The notes under the pieces are model-generated. The model saw only the letters and a list, made by a program, of their open reading frames with translations. It did no database searches and had not been told where the DNA came from. From Brevundimonas sp. (lineage in GTDB: Bacteria > Pseudomonadota > Alphaproteobacteria > Caulobacterales > Caulobacteraceae), in contig NZ_JACVCG010000003.1 in assembly GCF_016742135.1 (NCBI RefSeq), positions 248,001 through 312,000 of the forward strand: DNA of 64,000 nucleotides, written 5' to 3'. Within the stretch, counting starts at the first letter, position 1; each line of letters opens with the position of its first letter. The position numbers and the translations under genes are program-made. Shown piece after piece: positions 9,247 through 18,504 of this stretch.

Positions 9247-10044
9247 ATGACCCTTCGCCTGACCACCTGGAACATCAATTCGGTCCGCCTGCGCATAGAC
9301 CAGGTCGCCCGCTATGTGGCCGAGAGCGCCACGGACGTCCTGCTTCTGCAGGAAATCAAATGCACCGACGACCAGTTTCCGGTGCGCGCCTTTGAGGAGA
9401 TGGGCCTGCCGCACCTGAAGATCGGCGGTCAGAAGGGCTGGCATGGCGTGGCCATCGCCAGCCGCCTGCCGCTGGATGAGGCCCCGAGCCTGGGCCTGTG
9501 CCGCGAGGGCCATGCGCGCTGCGTCTCGGCGTCCGTCCGGGGCGTCGAGATCCAGAATTTCTATATTCCAGCGGGCGGCGACCTGCCCGACCGGGTGCTC
9601 AATCCAAAATTCGATCACAAGATGGACTTCTACGAACGGCTGACCGCCGAGGTGGCGCGGCGTGATCCGAATGCGCCGCTGCTGCTGGCCGGGGATTTCA
9701 ACATCGCCCCCGGCGAGTTCGACGTCTGGAACCATCGCTTCATGCTGAAGGTCGTCAGCCATACGCCGGTCGAGATCGAGACCCTGACCCGGCTGCAGCA
9801 AGCCGGGCGCTTCAGCGACGTGATCCGGGACGCCTTTCCCGAACCGGAAAAGCTGGCCAGCTGGTGGAGCTATCGGGCCCAGGACTTCCGCAAGTCGAAC
9901 CGGGGGCTGAGACTGGACCACATCTGGACCTCGCCGGGGCTGACCCCCGCCGTCGTGCCCGGCTCTGCCCGCATCCACGAGCCGGTGCGCGCCTGGGAGC
10001 GGCCCAGCGACCATGCGCCGGTCAGCGTCGATCTGGACGTCTGA
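9247..10044 (+). CDS. xthA: Exodeoxyribonuclease III
   Basis: A 265-residue class II AP endonuclease/3'-exonuclease of the ExoIII family, which cuts at abasic sites in base-excision repair. All catalytic segments are present: TTWNINSVR at the N-terminus, LLLQEIKC (metal-binding Glu), FYIPAGGD, LLAGDFNIAP (Asp/Asn), RLDHIW and the C-terminal PSDHAPV (Asp/His). Length is that of bacterial XthA. The ATG at 9247 follows an intrinsic terminator, so it has its own short leader. It converges on the permease gene with 4 bp between. Confidence 0.93.
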   Translation: MTLRLTTWNINSVRLRIDQVARYVAESATDVLLLQEIKCTDDQFPVRAFEEMGLPHLKIGGQKGWHGVAIASRLPLDEAPSLGLCREGHARCVSASVRGVEIQNFYIPAGGDLPDRVLNPKFDHKMDFYERLTAEVARRDPNAPLLLAGDFNIAPGEFDVWNHRFMLKVVSHTPVEIETLTRLQQAGRFSDVIRDAFPEPEKLASWWSYRAQDFRKSNRGLRLDHIWTSPGLTPAVVPGSARIHEPVRAWERPSDHAPVSVDLDV

Positions 10045-10048
10045 CGGC

Positions 10049-11458
10049 TCAGAAGGGGAAGAAGATCGGAATGGCGATCATGGCCGCGACCCAGGTGACC
10101 AGGTTGAGCGGCAGGCCGACGCGGACGAAGTCCATGTAGCTGTAGCCGCCCATCTGGTAGACCAGCACATTGGTCTGATAGCCGAACGGCGTGGCGAAGG
10201 CGGCCGAGGCGGCCATCATCACCCCGACCAGGAAGGGGCGCGGATCGACCCCGAAACTCTCGGCCAGGGCCACGGCGATGGGTGTGATCAGCACCGCGAC
10301 CGTGGCGTTGGACAGCAGTTCGGTCGCGAACAGGGTCACCCCGTACAGGATGATCAGCCCGACCAGGGGGCCGAACGGCCGCAGCACCTCGATCAGCAGC
10401 CCCGCCCCAGCCGCCGCCAGGCCGGTGACCTCGATGGCGATGCCGATCACCACCATGCCGGCGATGAGCAGCAGGATTTCCGGCCTCAGGCCGGCATAGG
10501 CTTCCTCGGGGGTGATCACCCGCAGCAGGATCAGGGCCACGGCGCCGGCGAAGGCCGAGGCCGCGATCGGGGCCCAGCCGAGGCCGGCCGCGGCCACGAC
10601 GGCGACGAAGACCCCGAAGGCGATCAGCGACCGGCGCAGGTCGAAGGGCCGGTCGGCCGCGCCGAACAGCGACACGTCGCCCAGATGGGCGTCGCCCGAG
10701 CCATCCTCGTGGGCCCGGGCCTCTCCGAACCGGGGCAGGCCGAAGGGCAGGATCCGTCGGCGCTTCGCCGCCGCCTCGGCCTCGGCCTTGCGCCGGCTTT
10801 CCTCCAGCTCCGCCAGCCGGGCCTGTTCGGCCTCGTCCGCCGCCACCGTCCGGCCCAGTTGCCGGGCGCCGACGAAATACAGCCACAGGCCTCCGGTGAC
10901 CGCGATACACAGGCCGACCGGGGTGATCTCGAACAGGGTGAAGACGGGCTGCCCCGCATTGCGCGCCATGTCGTTGACCAGCAGGTTGGTCGAGGTGCCG
11001 ATCAGGGTCAGCAGACCGCCCATCACGGTGACGTGACTGAGGGGCATCAGGAACCGCTTGGGCGACAGCTTCAGCGTCTGGGCCACGTCGCGGATCACCG
11101 GCGCGGCCAGGACCACCACCGGGGTATTGTTGAGGAAGCCGCCCAGCGAGCCGCACATGCCGATCACGACCCAGATTCCCACCGCGCCGACCCGCGAGGC
11201 CCAGCGCGTCGCCCGCCGGATCATCAGGCCCAGCAGGCCCGAGAGCTCGATGGCGTAGGCGATGACGAACAGGCCGGCGAGGGCGATCACCGCCGGGCTG
11301 GCAAAGGCGGCCTGCACCTCGACCGGTCGCACGACGCCCAGCAGCAGCAGCACGGCCGCCCCGGCCAAGGCTACCACATCCGCGCGCACCCGCCCGTGGA
11401 TGAGCACGCCGACCACGGTCACCAGGACGCCGAGCGCTATGATCTGATCCAGGGTCAT
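10049..11458 (-). CDS. SLC13/DASS-type anion permease, RCK domains absent
   Basis: A 469-residue integral membrane protein with two similar halves of hydrophobic segments. It shows the transporter motif GGFLNNTPVVV in the first half and ELLSNATVAVLITPIA in the second, as in the SLC13 (divalent anion:Na+) and YfbS/CitT-like carriers. Bacterial relatives of this type often have one or two RCK/TrkA-C domains between the halves. Here that place holds only a charged, probably coiled-coil linker of about 55 residues (EEAEQ..RRKAEAEAAAKRRR). I chose the ATG at 11458, preceded by AGGGACGG. The substrate is not evident. Confidence 0.8.
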   Translation of the reverse strand: MTLDQIIALGVLVTVVGVLIHGRVRADVVALAGAAVLLLLGVVRPVEVQAAFASPAVIALAGLFVIAYAIELSGLLGLMIRRATRWASRVGAVGIWVVIGMCGSLGGFLNNTPVVVLAAPVIRDVAQTLKLSPKRFLMPLSHVTVMGGLLTLIGTSTNLLVNDMARNAGQPVFTLFEITPVGLCIAVTGGLWLYFVGARQLGRTVAADEAEQARLAELEESRRKAEAEAAAKRRRILPFGLPRFGEARAHEDGSGDAHLGDVSLFGAADRPFDLRRSLIAFGVFVAVVAAAGLGWAPIAASAFAGAVALILLRVITPEEAYAGLRPEILLLIAGMVVIGIAIEVTGLAAAGAGLLIEVLRPFGPLVGLIILYGVTLFATELLSNATVAVLITPIAVALAESFGVDPRPFLVGVMMAASAAFATPFGYQTNVLVYQMGGYSYMDFVRVGLPLNLVTWVAAMIAIPIFFPF

Positions 11459-11561
11459 CCGTCCCTGAAGACGCGCCCATGAGGCCGCCGTCAATACAGG
11501 GGCGAAAATTCGTCTTGAGGGCGGACTGTGCTAAAGCCTTGGGATGGTTGGAAATGAGCCG

Positions 11562-12419
11562 ATGAAATCGATCCGGTGGACACCTGTCGCGCGACTGGCG
11601 ATGGCGTCCGTCCTGGCCCTGGGACTGACACAGTGTGATCGCGAACCCCGCGAACAGCCCGTCGACGCCGAACCGATCATCGAGACGCCGGTGCCCGAGC
11701 CGGATATTGCGCCCCCGACCACGCTCGACCGGACAGCGTTTCTGGGCGCCATTTCGCGGGCCGGATCGACCTATGCCACGGGCGTCGCACCCTCCGGTAC
11801 CGACCCCCTCGTCGGTCGAACCTTTGCCATTCGCCTGCCGTTCGGTTGCGACCGACCGGCCCCGGCCGTGACCGCCGACAGCGACCGGGGCGTCGCCGAC
11901 GCCGGGCTGCCGACCGTGACCTGGGGGCCGGAGAACCGGACGCTTGTCCTGTCGCTGACCCCCGAGAACTGGTCCGACAGTGCCCTGATCATCGGCTCGG
12001 GGGCGGCGAACCGCTGGGAAGCCGTCGAGGGTTTCTGGGTTACCCGTCCCTGGCTGGGCAGCGAGGCCTGCCCGACGATCGCGCGCGATCCCCTGATGGG
12101 CGGCGCCGCTCAGGCCGACCCCCAGACCGTGGGTCTGGCCTCGGTCCATGAAACCAACAGCTCCCGCCTCGGTCGTCGCGACGGCCAGGCCTACCGCTTT
12201 ACCGTAAGGGGCGAGGACGGTCGCGCCCCTGCCCCCTCACCCATGGGCTATCGGGTTGTTCTGGAGGGACGGTTCGCCAGCTTCCCCGACGGCCGCGCCA
12301 TCCGGTGCCGCGCCGCCGGCATCGATCAGCGTCCGGTCTGTATCGCCGCCGTCCAGCTGGACCGTGTGGCCTTTGAGGATGGCAGCTCCGGCTCGGTCCT
12401 CAGCGAGTGGCGTCCCTGA
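11562..12419 (+). CDS. Hypothetical secreted protein, possible lipoprotein
   Basis: A 285-residue protein with an N-terminal signal (MKSIRW then a hydrophobic run) ending LTQC at Cys25. The Gln before Cys is unusual for a lipobox, so lipidation is uncertain. The first mature stretch is acidic and Pro-rich. The remainder contains LPFGCDRP, TLVLSLTPENW, EGFWVTRPW and paired Cys residues near the C-terminus (IRCRAA, PVCIAA) that could form a disulfide in the periplasm. I do not recognise the family. An alternative ATG at 11544 adds six residues. A hairpin follows the stop. Confidence 0.7.
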   Translation: MKSIRWTPVARLAMASVLALGLTQCDREPREQPVDAEPIIETPVPEPDIAPPTTLDRTAFLGAISRAGSTYATGVAPSGTDPLVGRTFAIRLPFGCDRPAPAVTADSDRGVADAGLPTVTWGPENRTLVLSLTPENWSDSALIIGSGAANRWEAVEGFWVTRPWLGSEACPTIARDPLMGGAAQADPQTVGLASVHETNSSRLGRRDGQAYRFTVRGEDGRAPAPSPMGYRVVLEGRFASFPDGRAIRCRAAGIDQRPVCIAAVQLDRVAFEDGSSGSVLSEWRP

Positions 12420-12420
12420 T

Positions 12421-12435
12421 AACGCCTTCGGCGTT
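12421..12435 (+). terminator. Short terminator-like hairpin between convergent genes
   Basis: AACGCC-TTC-GGCGTT forms a 6-bp stem directly after the TGA at 12417-12419. A second inverted repeat, CCCTGA (12450-12455) and TCAGGG (12467-12472), follows and includes the stop codon of the convergent response-regulator gene. There is no long T run on either strand, so efficiency is uncertain. The two hairpins probably serve the two facing genes. Confidence 0.5.
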
Positions 12436-12466
12436 TCCGGGATGACAAACCCTGACGCTGAAAGTC

Positions 12467-13153
12467 TCAGGGCTGGAGGCGGTATCCGCCTTGGTCGGTG
12501 ACCAGAATGCGGGCCTGCCCGGGTTCGGGCTCGATCTTCTGGCGCAGGCGATAGATGTGGGTTTCGAGCGTGTGGGTGGTGACCCCGGCGTTATAGCCCC
12601 ACACCTCGGTCAGCAGCTCCTCGCGCGACACGGCCTTGGCTCCGGCGCGATAGAGATACTTCAGGATATTGGTTTCCTTTTCCGTCAGCCGGATCTTCCG
12701 GCCTTCGGGGGCTGACAGCATCTTGCCCGCCGGACGGAATTCGTAGGGGCCGATGCGGAACACGGCGTCCTCGGACTGTTCGTGACTGCGCAGATGGGCG
12801 CGGATGCGGGCCAGCAGCACGGCAAAGCGGAACGGCTTGGCGACATAGTCATTGGCCCCGGCATCGAGACCGAGCACCGTATCCGAATCCGAGGTCTGGC
12901 CGGTCAGCATGATGATCGGGGTCGAGACCCCGGCCTTTCGCAGCAGGCGGCAGGCCTCGCGCCCGTCCATGTCCGGCAGGTCAACATCCAGCAGGATCAG
13001 GTCGATACGCGAATCCCGGCCCATGCGGATGCCGTCGGTGGCATTGGCCGCCTGACGGGGCAGGAACTCTTCATGCAGGGCCAGTTGTTCGGCCAGCGCC
13101 TCGCGCAGGTCGTCGTCGTCGTCGATGATCAGAAGGGTCTTGGACGTGGGCAT
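12467..13153 (-). CDS. cenR: OmpR-family response regulator, probable CenR
   Basis: A 228-residue two-domain response regulator. The receiver (residues 1-120) has the acidic cluster IIDDDDDL, phospho-acceptor Asp56 (LILLDVDLPDMDG), a Thr in MLTGQ and the Lys of VAKPF. The C-terminal winged helix (about 130-226) has EKETNILKYLY and the THTLETHIYRLRQKIEP recognition region. The N-terminal sequence and the position on the hemE side of the origin fit CenR, the essential cell-envelope regulator of Caulobacter crescentus, partner of kinase CenK. No kinase gene is adjacent. The symbol rests on remembered similarity, not a search. Confidence 0.75.
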   Translation of the reverse strand: MPTSKTLLIIDDDDDLREALAEQLALHEEFLPRQAANATDGIRMGRDSRIDLILLDVDLPDMDGREACRLLRKAGVSTPIIMLTGQTSDSDTVLGLDAGANDYVAKPFRFAVLLARIRAHLRSHEQSEDAVFRIGPYEFRPAGKMLSAPEGRKIRLTEKETNILKYLYRAGAKAVSREELLTEVWGYNAGVTTHTLETHIYRLRQKIEPEPGQARILVTDQGGYRLQP

Positions 13154-13213
13154 GGCATGACAATGGCGAGCGTCGCGCCTTACGCCAAGGGCGCGCCCGC
13201 GTTTTCCCGTCGT

Positions 13214-13912
13214 TCAGTCCGCATCGCGGGGCCCGAACAGGGCCGTCCCCAGCCGCACATGGGTGGCCCCGAAGCGGATTGCGGTCTCGAAATCGCCGCT
13301 CATGCCCATGGACAGGACCTTGAGATCATTCCGGCGCGCGATCTTGGCCAGCAGGGCGAAGTGCGGCCCGGCGGCCTCCTCGACCGGGGGAATGGCCATC
13401 AAACCCTCGACGATGAGGCCGTGAACGTCCCGTGCCCGGGCGATGAAGGCATCGGCATCGCGCGGCGCGATGCCGGCCTTCTGGGGCTCCTCGCCGGTAT
13501 TGACCTGAATAAGCACCCGCGGGCGCTTGCCCAGCTTGTCGGCGGCCCGGGCCAGCGCCTCGGCCAGACGCTCGCGGTCGAGGGTCTCAATGACATCGAA
13601 ACGGGCCAGCGCCGCCTCGACCTTATTGGTCTGCAGCGGGCCGATCAGGCGCAGCTCCACAGGGTGGGCCGAGGCCTCGGGCGCGCCCCAGCGGCTGTCG
13701 GCCTCCTGCACCCGGTTTTCGCCGAATACCGCCTGGCCTGCCTCAAGCATGGCCTTCACCCGCTCCCAGGGCTGGGTCTTGGTCACGGCCACGAGGGTCA
13801 CATCCGCCGGATTTCGTCCGGCTTCGCGGCCCGCAGCCCCGATCCGCGCTCGCGCCCCGGCCAGACGCTCGGCAATGGACGGAGGCGCGGAGACAGGCGA
13901 TGAGGAGGACAT
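13214..13912 (-). CDS. yggS: YggS-family pyridoxal-phosphate homeostasis protein
   Basis: A 232-residue single-domain PLP protein (PLPBP/YggS/PROSC family), which binds pyridoxal phosphate without a known reaction and keeps PLP and amino-acid pools balanced. The PLP-binding Lys is in LVAVTKTQ (Lys45); other family segments are FGENRVQEA, LIGPLQTNK and the C-terminal LSMGMSGDFETAIRFGATHVR. Its start codon overlaps that of the divergent ThiE-like gene in a CATG (13910-13913). Each promoter must therefore lie inside the other gene, unless the true starts are further in. Confidence 0.9.
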   Translation of the reverse strand: MSSSSPVSAPPSIAERLAGARARIGAAGREAGRNPADVTLVAVTKTQPWERVKAMLEAGQAVFGENRVQEADSRWGAPEASAHPVELRLIGPLQTNKVEAALARFDVIETLDRERLAEALARAADKLGKRPRVLIQVNTGEEPQKAGIAPRDADAFIARARDVHGLIVEGLMAIPPVEEAAGPHFALLAKIARRNDLKVLSMGMSGDFETAIRFGATHVRLGTALFGPRDAD

Positions 13913-14555
13913 GACGGGCGATCCGGGCGAAAACCAGCTCTGGCAGACGGCACAGGCTCTAAACCGGGCGGCGGCGGCTGTCAGCCCGGCTGTGGCCGTG
14001 CTGCCGCCCCTTCTGTTCTTCACCGATCCAGTCCGCACGACCCGGCCCTGGGAGGTCGCGGCGCGACTACCCCGCGGGGCCGGGGTGGTCTATCGGGGCT
14101 TCGGTCGCTCCGAACGCGAGGTGGAGGCCCGCCGCCTGCGGCGCGTGACGATTGAGCGGGGCGTGCGGTTGTTGATCGGTCAGGATGTCGATCTGGCCGG
14201 GGCGGTCGCGGCCGACGGTCTGCACCTGCCCGAGCGGGATCTGGATCAGGCCGCAGCGCTCAGGGCCCGCCATCCGGACTGGCTGATCACCGGGGCCTTG
14301 CATGGGGAGGCCGCCGTACCGGGGATCGAGGCCCTGAACGCCGTCGTCCTGTCGCCGGTCTTTCGCGCGGGTGGCGCGAGTGCCGGCCGCCCTCCTCTGG
14401 GAACTGGCGTCGTCACCCGCCATGTGGCGGGCCTGACGGTACCTGCCTATGGGTTGGGGGGCATTACGGAGCAGACGGCACCCGCCCTGATCGGCACCGG
14501 ATTATGCGGCCTGGCGGCGATTGACGGGGTGCTGCAGGCGTTTGGCGCGGACTGA
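13911..14555 (+). CDS. ThiE/TenI-like thiamine phosphate synthase domain protein
   Basis: A 214-residue TIM-barrel protein of the ThiE/TenI family. It has LLFFTDPVRT near the start, a GADGLHLPE-type segment (VAADGLHLPERDL, about residue 100), LSPVFRAGGASAGRPPLG for the phosphate-binding Ser/Pro loop, and a C-terminal YGLGGIT. True ThiE joins the thiazole and pyrimidine parts of thiamine; this one is divergent around the pyrophosphate-binding residues, so it may be a TenI-like relative. GAGGAGG at 13902-13908 supports a start at or just after 13911. The 3' end lies 11 bp from the convergent ntrZ gene. Confidence 0.78.
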   Translation: MTGDPGENQLWQTAQALNRAAAAVSPAVAVLPPLLFFTDPVRTTRPWEVAARLPRGAGVVYRGFGRSEREVEARRLRRVTIERGVRLLIGQDVDLAGAVAADGLHLPERDLDQAAALRARHPDWLITGALHGEAAVPGIEALNAVVLSPVFRAGGASAGRPPLGTGVVTRHVAGLTVPAYGLGGITEQTAPALIGTGLCGLAAIDGVLQAFGAD

Positions 14556-14566
14556 ACGCTTCATTC

Positions 14567-15025
14567 TCAGAAGCGGAAAATGCTTTCGAGACGCACGCGC
14601 GGCTGGGCCCGCGTGTCGGATTCGACCCGGGCCGGGTCGGGATCGGCAACCGCCAGTCCGGCCGAGGCCCCGACCCGCAGGCTGGGATTGACGCGGTAAT
14701 AGGCGCCCGCTTCCACATCCCCCCATTCGGCCTCACGGCCGACCGGCTGGCTGAGGTTGAAATCCAGGCCCCAGCGTCCGCTCTCGTTCAGGCGCAGGCC
14801 CCGGCGCTGGCCGGCGCGCGCCGCGCGATCCGCGTCGCTGAGCGACACGGACGGGGTCTGGGCGGACGGTGCCTGGGCCCGGGGGGTGGTCCGCGCCTGG
14901 GCCTGCGCGCTTTCGGGAGCGAGGGTAAGCGCCAGTCCCGCCGCCGCCAGGGACAGCGACAGGCTGGCAGCCACGCCCATGAGCGCCTGCTGTCGTCCCG
15001 CCTGTCCGTTGCGCGTCTGGCGCAT
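14567..15025 (-). CDS. ntrZ: Small periplasmic protein, probable NtrZ
   Basis: A 152-residue exported protein. A long signal peptide (residues 1-43, ending APESAQAQA) is followed by a Thr/Ala/Pro/Gln-rich stretch. The conserved C-terminal part (about 75-152) contains SGRWGLDFNLSQPVGREAEWGDVEAGAYYRV split over adjacent beta-strand-like segments and ends with FRF. This resembles NtrZ, the Caulobacter periplasmic protein that restrains the NtrY histidine kinase. Assignment is from remembered family features. The final aromatic residue is also typical of barrel-associated proteins, which is the main alternative. It is transcribed away from the DUF3576 gene. Confidence 0.6.
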   Translation of the reverse strand: MRQTRNGQAGRQQALMGVAASLSLSLAAAGLALTLAPESAQAQARTTPRAQAPSAQTPSVSLSDADRAARAGQRRGLRLNESGRWGLDFNLSQPVGREAEWGDVEAGAYYRVNPSLRVGASAGLAVADPDPARVESDTRAQPRVRLESIFRF

Positions 15026-15369
15026 GTCCTGCCCTTTGAGCCTTCGACCCGGGTTGACGTCCCTGCGGACGCTTCTGTGGTTCAAACCTAAGACACTGGC
15101 CGCATGGACGGTCAATGCAAACCGGCGGCAAGGGTTGCGCGGCCTGCGACTCCGTCATCGCCTGTGGCGCAAGCGTCACGGGAATTCCCCGTTCCCGGGC
15201 GTCGCCGGACGGGCGAGTTCCGACGCACGGCCCACAGATGCGGCTTTGCCTTGTCTTTGCCCCTTTTCCCCGTGCTATAGGACGGGTGGCTCCGGGTCCG
15301 GGTGATCCGGGGCGACGCATGCGCTTCTGTCCGGGAGCGATGAGGTTGAATCTGAACGGAGAGTTCTGA
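15026..15369. promoter_or_regulatory. Divergent intergenic region with one likely promoter
   Basis: This 344-bp gap separates ntrZ (leftward) and the DUF3576 gene (rightward). On the plus strand TTGTCT (15251-15256) and a GCTATAG element (15274-15280) are separated by 17 bp, which fits a housekeeping promoter for the DUF3576-leuS-lptE-holA run. The leader from there to the ATG is about 85 nt. I see no clear operator or riboswitch, and no promoter I would defend for ntrZ. Confidence 0.4.
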
Positions 15370-15828
15370 ATGGCCACCCAGTCGGCTGTGGTTCGCGGCG
15401 CAGCATTGGTCCTGATGGCATCGAGCCTGGCCCTGGCGGGTTGCAGTTCGGTACCGATCATCGGCGGTTCGCGCGACAACGCGAGTTCCAGCGCGGCGTC
15501 CGTCGGCATCGGCGTCAACGCCTATCTGTGGCGCGCCTCGCTGGATACGCTCAGCTTCATGCCGCTTTCCAGCGCCGATCCCTGGGGGGGCGTGATCAAT
15601 TACGACTGGTATTCCGACCCGGCCGCTCCGAATGAGCGGTTCAAGGCCACGGTCTTCATCCTCGACACGCGGCTTCGCGCTGATGCCCTGAACGTGTCCG
15701 TGGTCAAGCAGGTCCGGGGTGCCGATGGCCAGTGGACCGCCGCTCCGGTCGATCCCCAGACCGAAACCGACCTCGAGAACGCGATCCTGACGCGCGCGCG
15801 CCAGCTCAACCTGTCCGACGCCCGCTGA
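15370..15828 (+). CDS. DUF3576 family lipoprotein
   Basis: A 152-residue predicted lipoprotein: signal peptide with lipobox LAGC, Cys25 lipidated. The mature part has the family core VGVNAYLWRASLDTL-type segment (here GIGVNAYLWRASLDTLSFMP), then DPWGGVINYDWYSDP and a C-terminal IRQARQL-like helix (ILTRARQLNLSDAR). DUF3576 proteins are found in Alphaproteobacteria next to leuS and lptE, as here, which suggests an outer-membrane assembly role, though none is proven. ATG 15370 follows GGAGAG. Confidence 0.88.
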   Translation: MATQSAVVRGAALVLMASSLALAGCSSVPIIGGSRDNASSSAASVGIGVNAYLWRASLDTLSFMPLSSADPWGGVINYDWYSDPAAPNERFKATVFILDTRLRADALNVSVVKQVRGADGQWTAAPVDPQTETDLENAILTRARQLNLSDAR

Positions 15829-15901
15829 TCCTCGGCGCCTCATTTCTCCCCGACCGGACGGGCCCCCCAGTCGGGCCTCGTCTCCCGACCGACGCATCCG
15901 G

Positions 15902-15919
15902 GCCCGGCCCGCGCCGGGC
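15902..15919 (+). repeat. GC-rich hairpin in the leuS leader
   Basis: GCCCGG (15902-15907) and CCGGGC (15914-15919) flank CCCGCG, forming a 6-bp stem 23 bp before the GTG start of leuS. It could slow or attenuate transcription between the DUF3576 gene and leuS. There is no leucine-rich leader peptide in front of it, so classical attenuation is not supported. Confidence 0.35.
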
Positions 15920-15942
15920 TCGTTGAAGGAGCCCTCTTTCGC

Positions 15943-18504
15943 GTGGCCCGTTACGACCCCAAGACCGCCGAGCCCCGCCAGCAGGAGCGCTGGCGCGCGG
16001 CTGACGCCTTCACCACACCGGTCACGCCGACCGGCAAGCCCAAATATTATGTGCTGGAGATGTTTCCCTATCCGTCGGGCAACATCCACATGGGTCATGC
16101 GCGCAACTATGTGATGGGCGATGTGGTGGCCCGGTTCAAACGGGCCCGGGGGTTTGAGGTGCTGCATCCCATGGGCTGGGACGCGTTCGGCATGCCGGCG
16201 GAGAACGCCGCCATGGAGCGCGGCGTGCATCCTGGCGAGTGGACCTGGTCCAACATCGCCACCATGCGGGACCAGCTGAAGCTGCTGGGTCTGTCACTGG
16301 ACTGGTCGCGTGAGTTCGCCACATGTGATCCGGCCTATTACGGCCGGCAGCAGGCCTGGTTTCTGAAGCTGCTGGAACGCGGCCTGGTCTATCGCAAGGA
16401 CTCGGTCGTGAACTGGGATCCGGTCGACAACACCGTGCTCGCCAATGAGCAGGTCATCGACGGACGCGGGTGGCGCTCGGGAGCCGTCGTCGAGAAACGC
16501 AAGCTGAACCAGTGGTTTCTGCGGATCACCGACTATGCCGACGACCTGATCGACGGGCTGAAGACACTGGACCGCTGGCCCGACAAGGTGCGGACCATGC
16601 AGGAGAACTGGATCGGTCGGTCCAGCGGCCTGCAAATGACTTGGGCCTTTTCCGGAGAGGCTCCGGCGGGATTCGAGGACGGCCTCGAGATCTACACCAC
16701 CCGCCCGGACACCCTGTTCGGGGCGTCCTTTCTGGGCCTGGCACCCGACCACCCGCTGTCGAAGCAACTGGCCGAGGCGGACCCGGAGATCGCGGAATTC
16801 GTCGCCGAGTGCCGTCGCGGTGGCACGTCCGAGGCCGAGATCGAACAGGCGGAGAAGATCGGGCGCGATACCGGTCTGACCGTCCGCCATCCCTTTACCG
16901 GCAAGGACATCCCGGTCTGGATCGCCAACTTCATCCTGTCGGAATACGGAACGGGGGCGATTTTTGCCTGTCCGGCCCACGACCAGCGGGATCTGGAGTT
17001 TGCGCGCAAATACGACCTGCCCGTGCTGCCCGTGGTCCGCCTCGAGGGCGCGGGTGACGACTTCACCGTCGGCGACGAGGCCTGGACGGGGCCCGGCACC
17101 CTCTTCAACTCCGACTTCCTGAACAGCATGACCATCGCCGACGCCAAGGCCGAGGTGATTGCCCGGGTTGAGGCCGCCGGTACGGGCGAGGGCAAGACGC
17201 TCTATCGCCTGCGCGACTGGGGCGTCAGCCGCCAGCGCTACTGGGGCTGTCCGATCCCGGTCATCCACTGCGCGTCCTGTGGCGCGTTGCCGGTGCCGGA
17301 TGACCAGTTGCCGGTCGTGCTGCCCGAGGACGTGACGTTCGACACGCCGGGCAATCCGCTGGACCGGCACCCGACCTGGAAGCACGTCCGCTGCCCGTCC
17401 TGCGATGGCGAGGCGGTCCGCGAGACCGATACGCTCGACACCTTTGTCGATTCCAGCTGGTATTTCGCCCGCTTCACCGACCCGAAGGCCGAGACGGCGA
17501 TCAACAAGGCGGCCGCCGACCACTGGCTGCCCGTCGATCAGTACATCGGCGGGGTCGAGCATGCGGTCCTGCACCTGCTGTATGCCCGCTTCATCAGCCG
17601 GGCCCTGTCGGATGCCGGCATGATGTCGGTCAAGGAACCGTTCGCCGGCCTGTTCACCCAAGGGATGGTGGTCCACGAGACCTATCGCACAGAGGCCGGG
17701 GCCTGGGTCGAGCCGACCGATGTCCGCCTCGAGACCGTGGACGGCCGGCGCGTCGCGACCCGCCTGTCGACCGGCGAGCCACTGACCATCGGCGACATCG
17801 AAAAGATGTCGAAATCCAAGAAGAACGTCGTGGCACCGCAGGAAATCCTCGACAGCCACGGTGTCGACGCGGGGCGTCTGTTCGTCCTGTCCGACAGCCC
17901 GCCCGAGCGCGATGTCCAGTGGACCACCGGCGGGCTGGAAGGCGCGGGTCGCTTCGTCCAGCGCGTCTGGGCCGAGTTTGACGGCTTTGACGGGACGGCC
18001 CCCGATCAGGCGGACACCGATCTGGCCCTGCGCCGGGAAACCCACAAGGCCATCAAGGCGGTGACCGAGGGGGTTGAGGGCTTCCGCTTCAACTCGGCCA
18101 TCGCGAAGCTGTATGGCTTTCTGTCGACCCTGCGCGCCCATGCGGGAGCCGGAGGAATCGCCCGGCGTGAGGCCCTGTCAGCCTTTGCCCGCCTGATCGC
18201 CCCCTTCACCCCCCACCTGGCCGAGGAATGCTGGAGCGCGCTCGGAGAGGACGGCATGGTTCTGGACGCCCCCTGGCCCGAATGGGACCCGGCGCTGGCG
18301 GCCGATGACGAACTGACCCTGCCCGTCCAGATCGGCGGCAAGAAGCGCGGCGAGATCGTCATGCCGCGCGGGGCCGATCCGAAAGCCGTGGAAGCGGAGG
18401 CGCTGGCCAATCCGGCCGTCCGCGCCTACCTTGAGACGAACAATCTCTCGGTCAGGAAGGTGATCGTCGTGCCCGATCGTATCGTCAACCTGGTGGCCGG
18501 ATGA
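15943..18504 (+). CDS. leuS: Leucyl-tRNA synthetase
   Basis: An 853-residue class I aminoacyl-tRNA synthetase that charges tRNA(Leu). The HIGH motif is HMGH within [13 protein letters not shown] (about residue 50) and the KMSKS loop is exact (EKMSKSKKN, about residue 622). Between them lies the CP1 editing domain (about 225-420, with [12 protein letters not shown]) that hydrolyses mischarged tRNA, and a Cys-containing zinc-like insert near 445-490 ([16 protein letters not shown]). The start is GTG at 15943, with GGAG upstream. The stop overlaps the lptE start. Confidence 0.96.
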   Translation: MARYDPKTAEPRQQERWRAADAFTTPVTPTGKPKYYVLEMFPYPSGNIHMGHARNYVMGDVVARFKRARGFEVLHPMGWDAFGMPAENAAMERGVHPGEWTWSNIATMRDQLKLLGLSLDWSREFATCDPAYYGRQQAWFLKLLERGLVYRKDSVVNWDPVDNTVLANEQVIDGRGWRSGAVVEKRKLNQWFLRITDYADDLIDGLKTLDRWPDKVRTMQENWIGRSSGLQMTWAFSGEAPAGFEDGLEIYTTRPDTLFGASFLGLAPDHPLSKQLAEADPEIAEFVAECRRGGTSEAEIEQAEKIGRDTGLTVRHPFTGKDIPVWIANFILSEYGTGAIFACPAHDQRDLEFARKYDLPVLPVVRLEGAGDDFTVGDEAWTGPGTLFNSDFLNSMTIADAKAEVIARVEAAGTGEGKTLYRLRDWGVSRQRYWGCPIPVIHCASCGALPVPDDQLPVVLPEDVTFDTPGNPLDRHPTWKHVRCPSCDGEAVRETDTLDTFVDSSWYFARFTDPKAETAINKAAADHWLPVDQYIGGVEHAVLHLLYARFISRALSDAGMMSVKEPFAGLFTQGMVVHETYRTEAGAWVEPTDVRLETVDGRRVATRLSTGEPLTIGDIEKMSKSKKNVVAPQEILDSHGVDAGRLFVLSDSPPERDVQWTTGGLEGAGRFVQRVWAEFDGFDGTAPDQADTDLALRRETHKAIKAVTEGVEGFRFNSAIAKLYGFLSTLRAHAGAGGIARREALSAFARLIAPFTPHLAEECWSALGEDGMVLDAPWPEWDPALAADDELTLPVQIGGKKRGEIVMPRGADPKAVEAEALANPAVRAYLETNNLSVRKVIVVPDRIVNLVAG

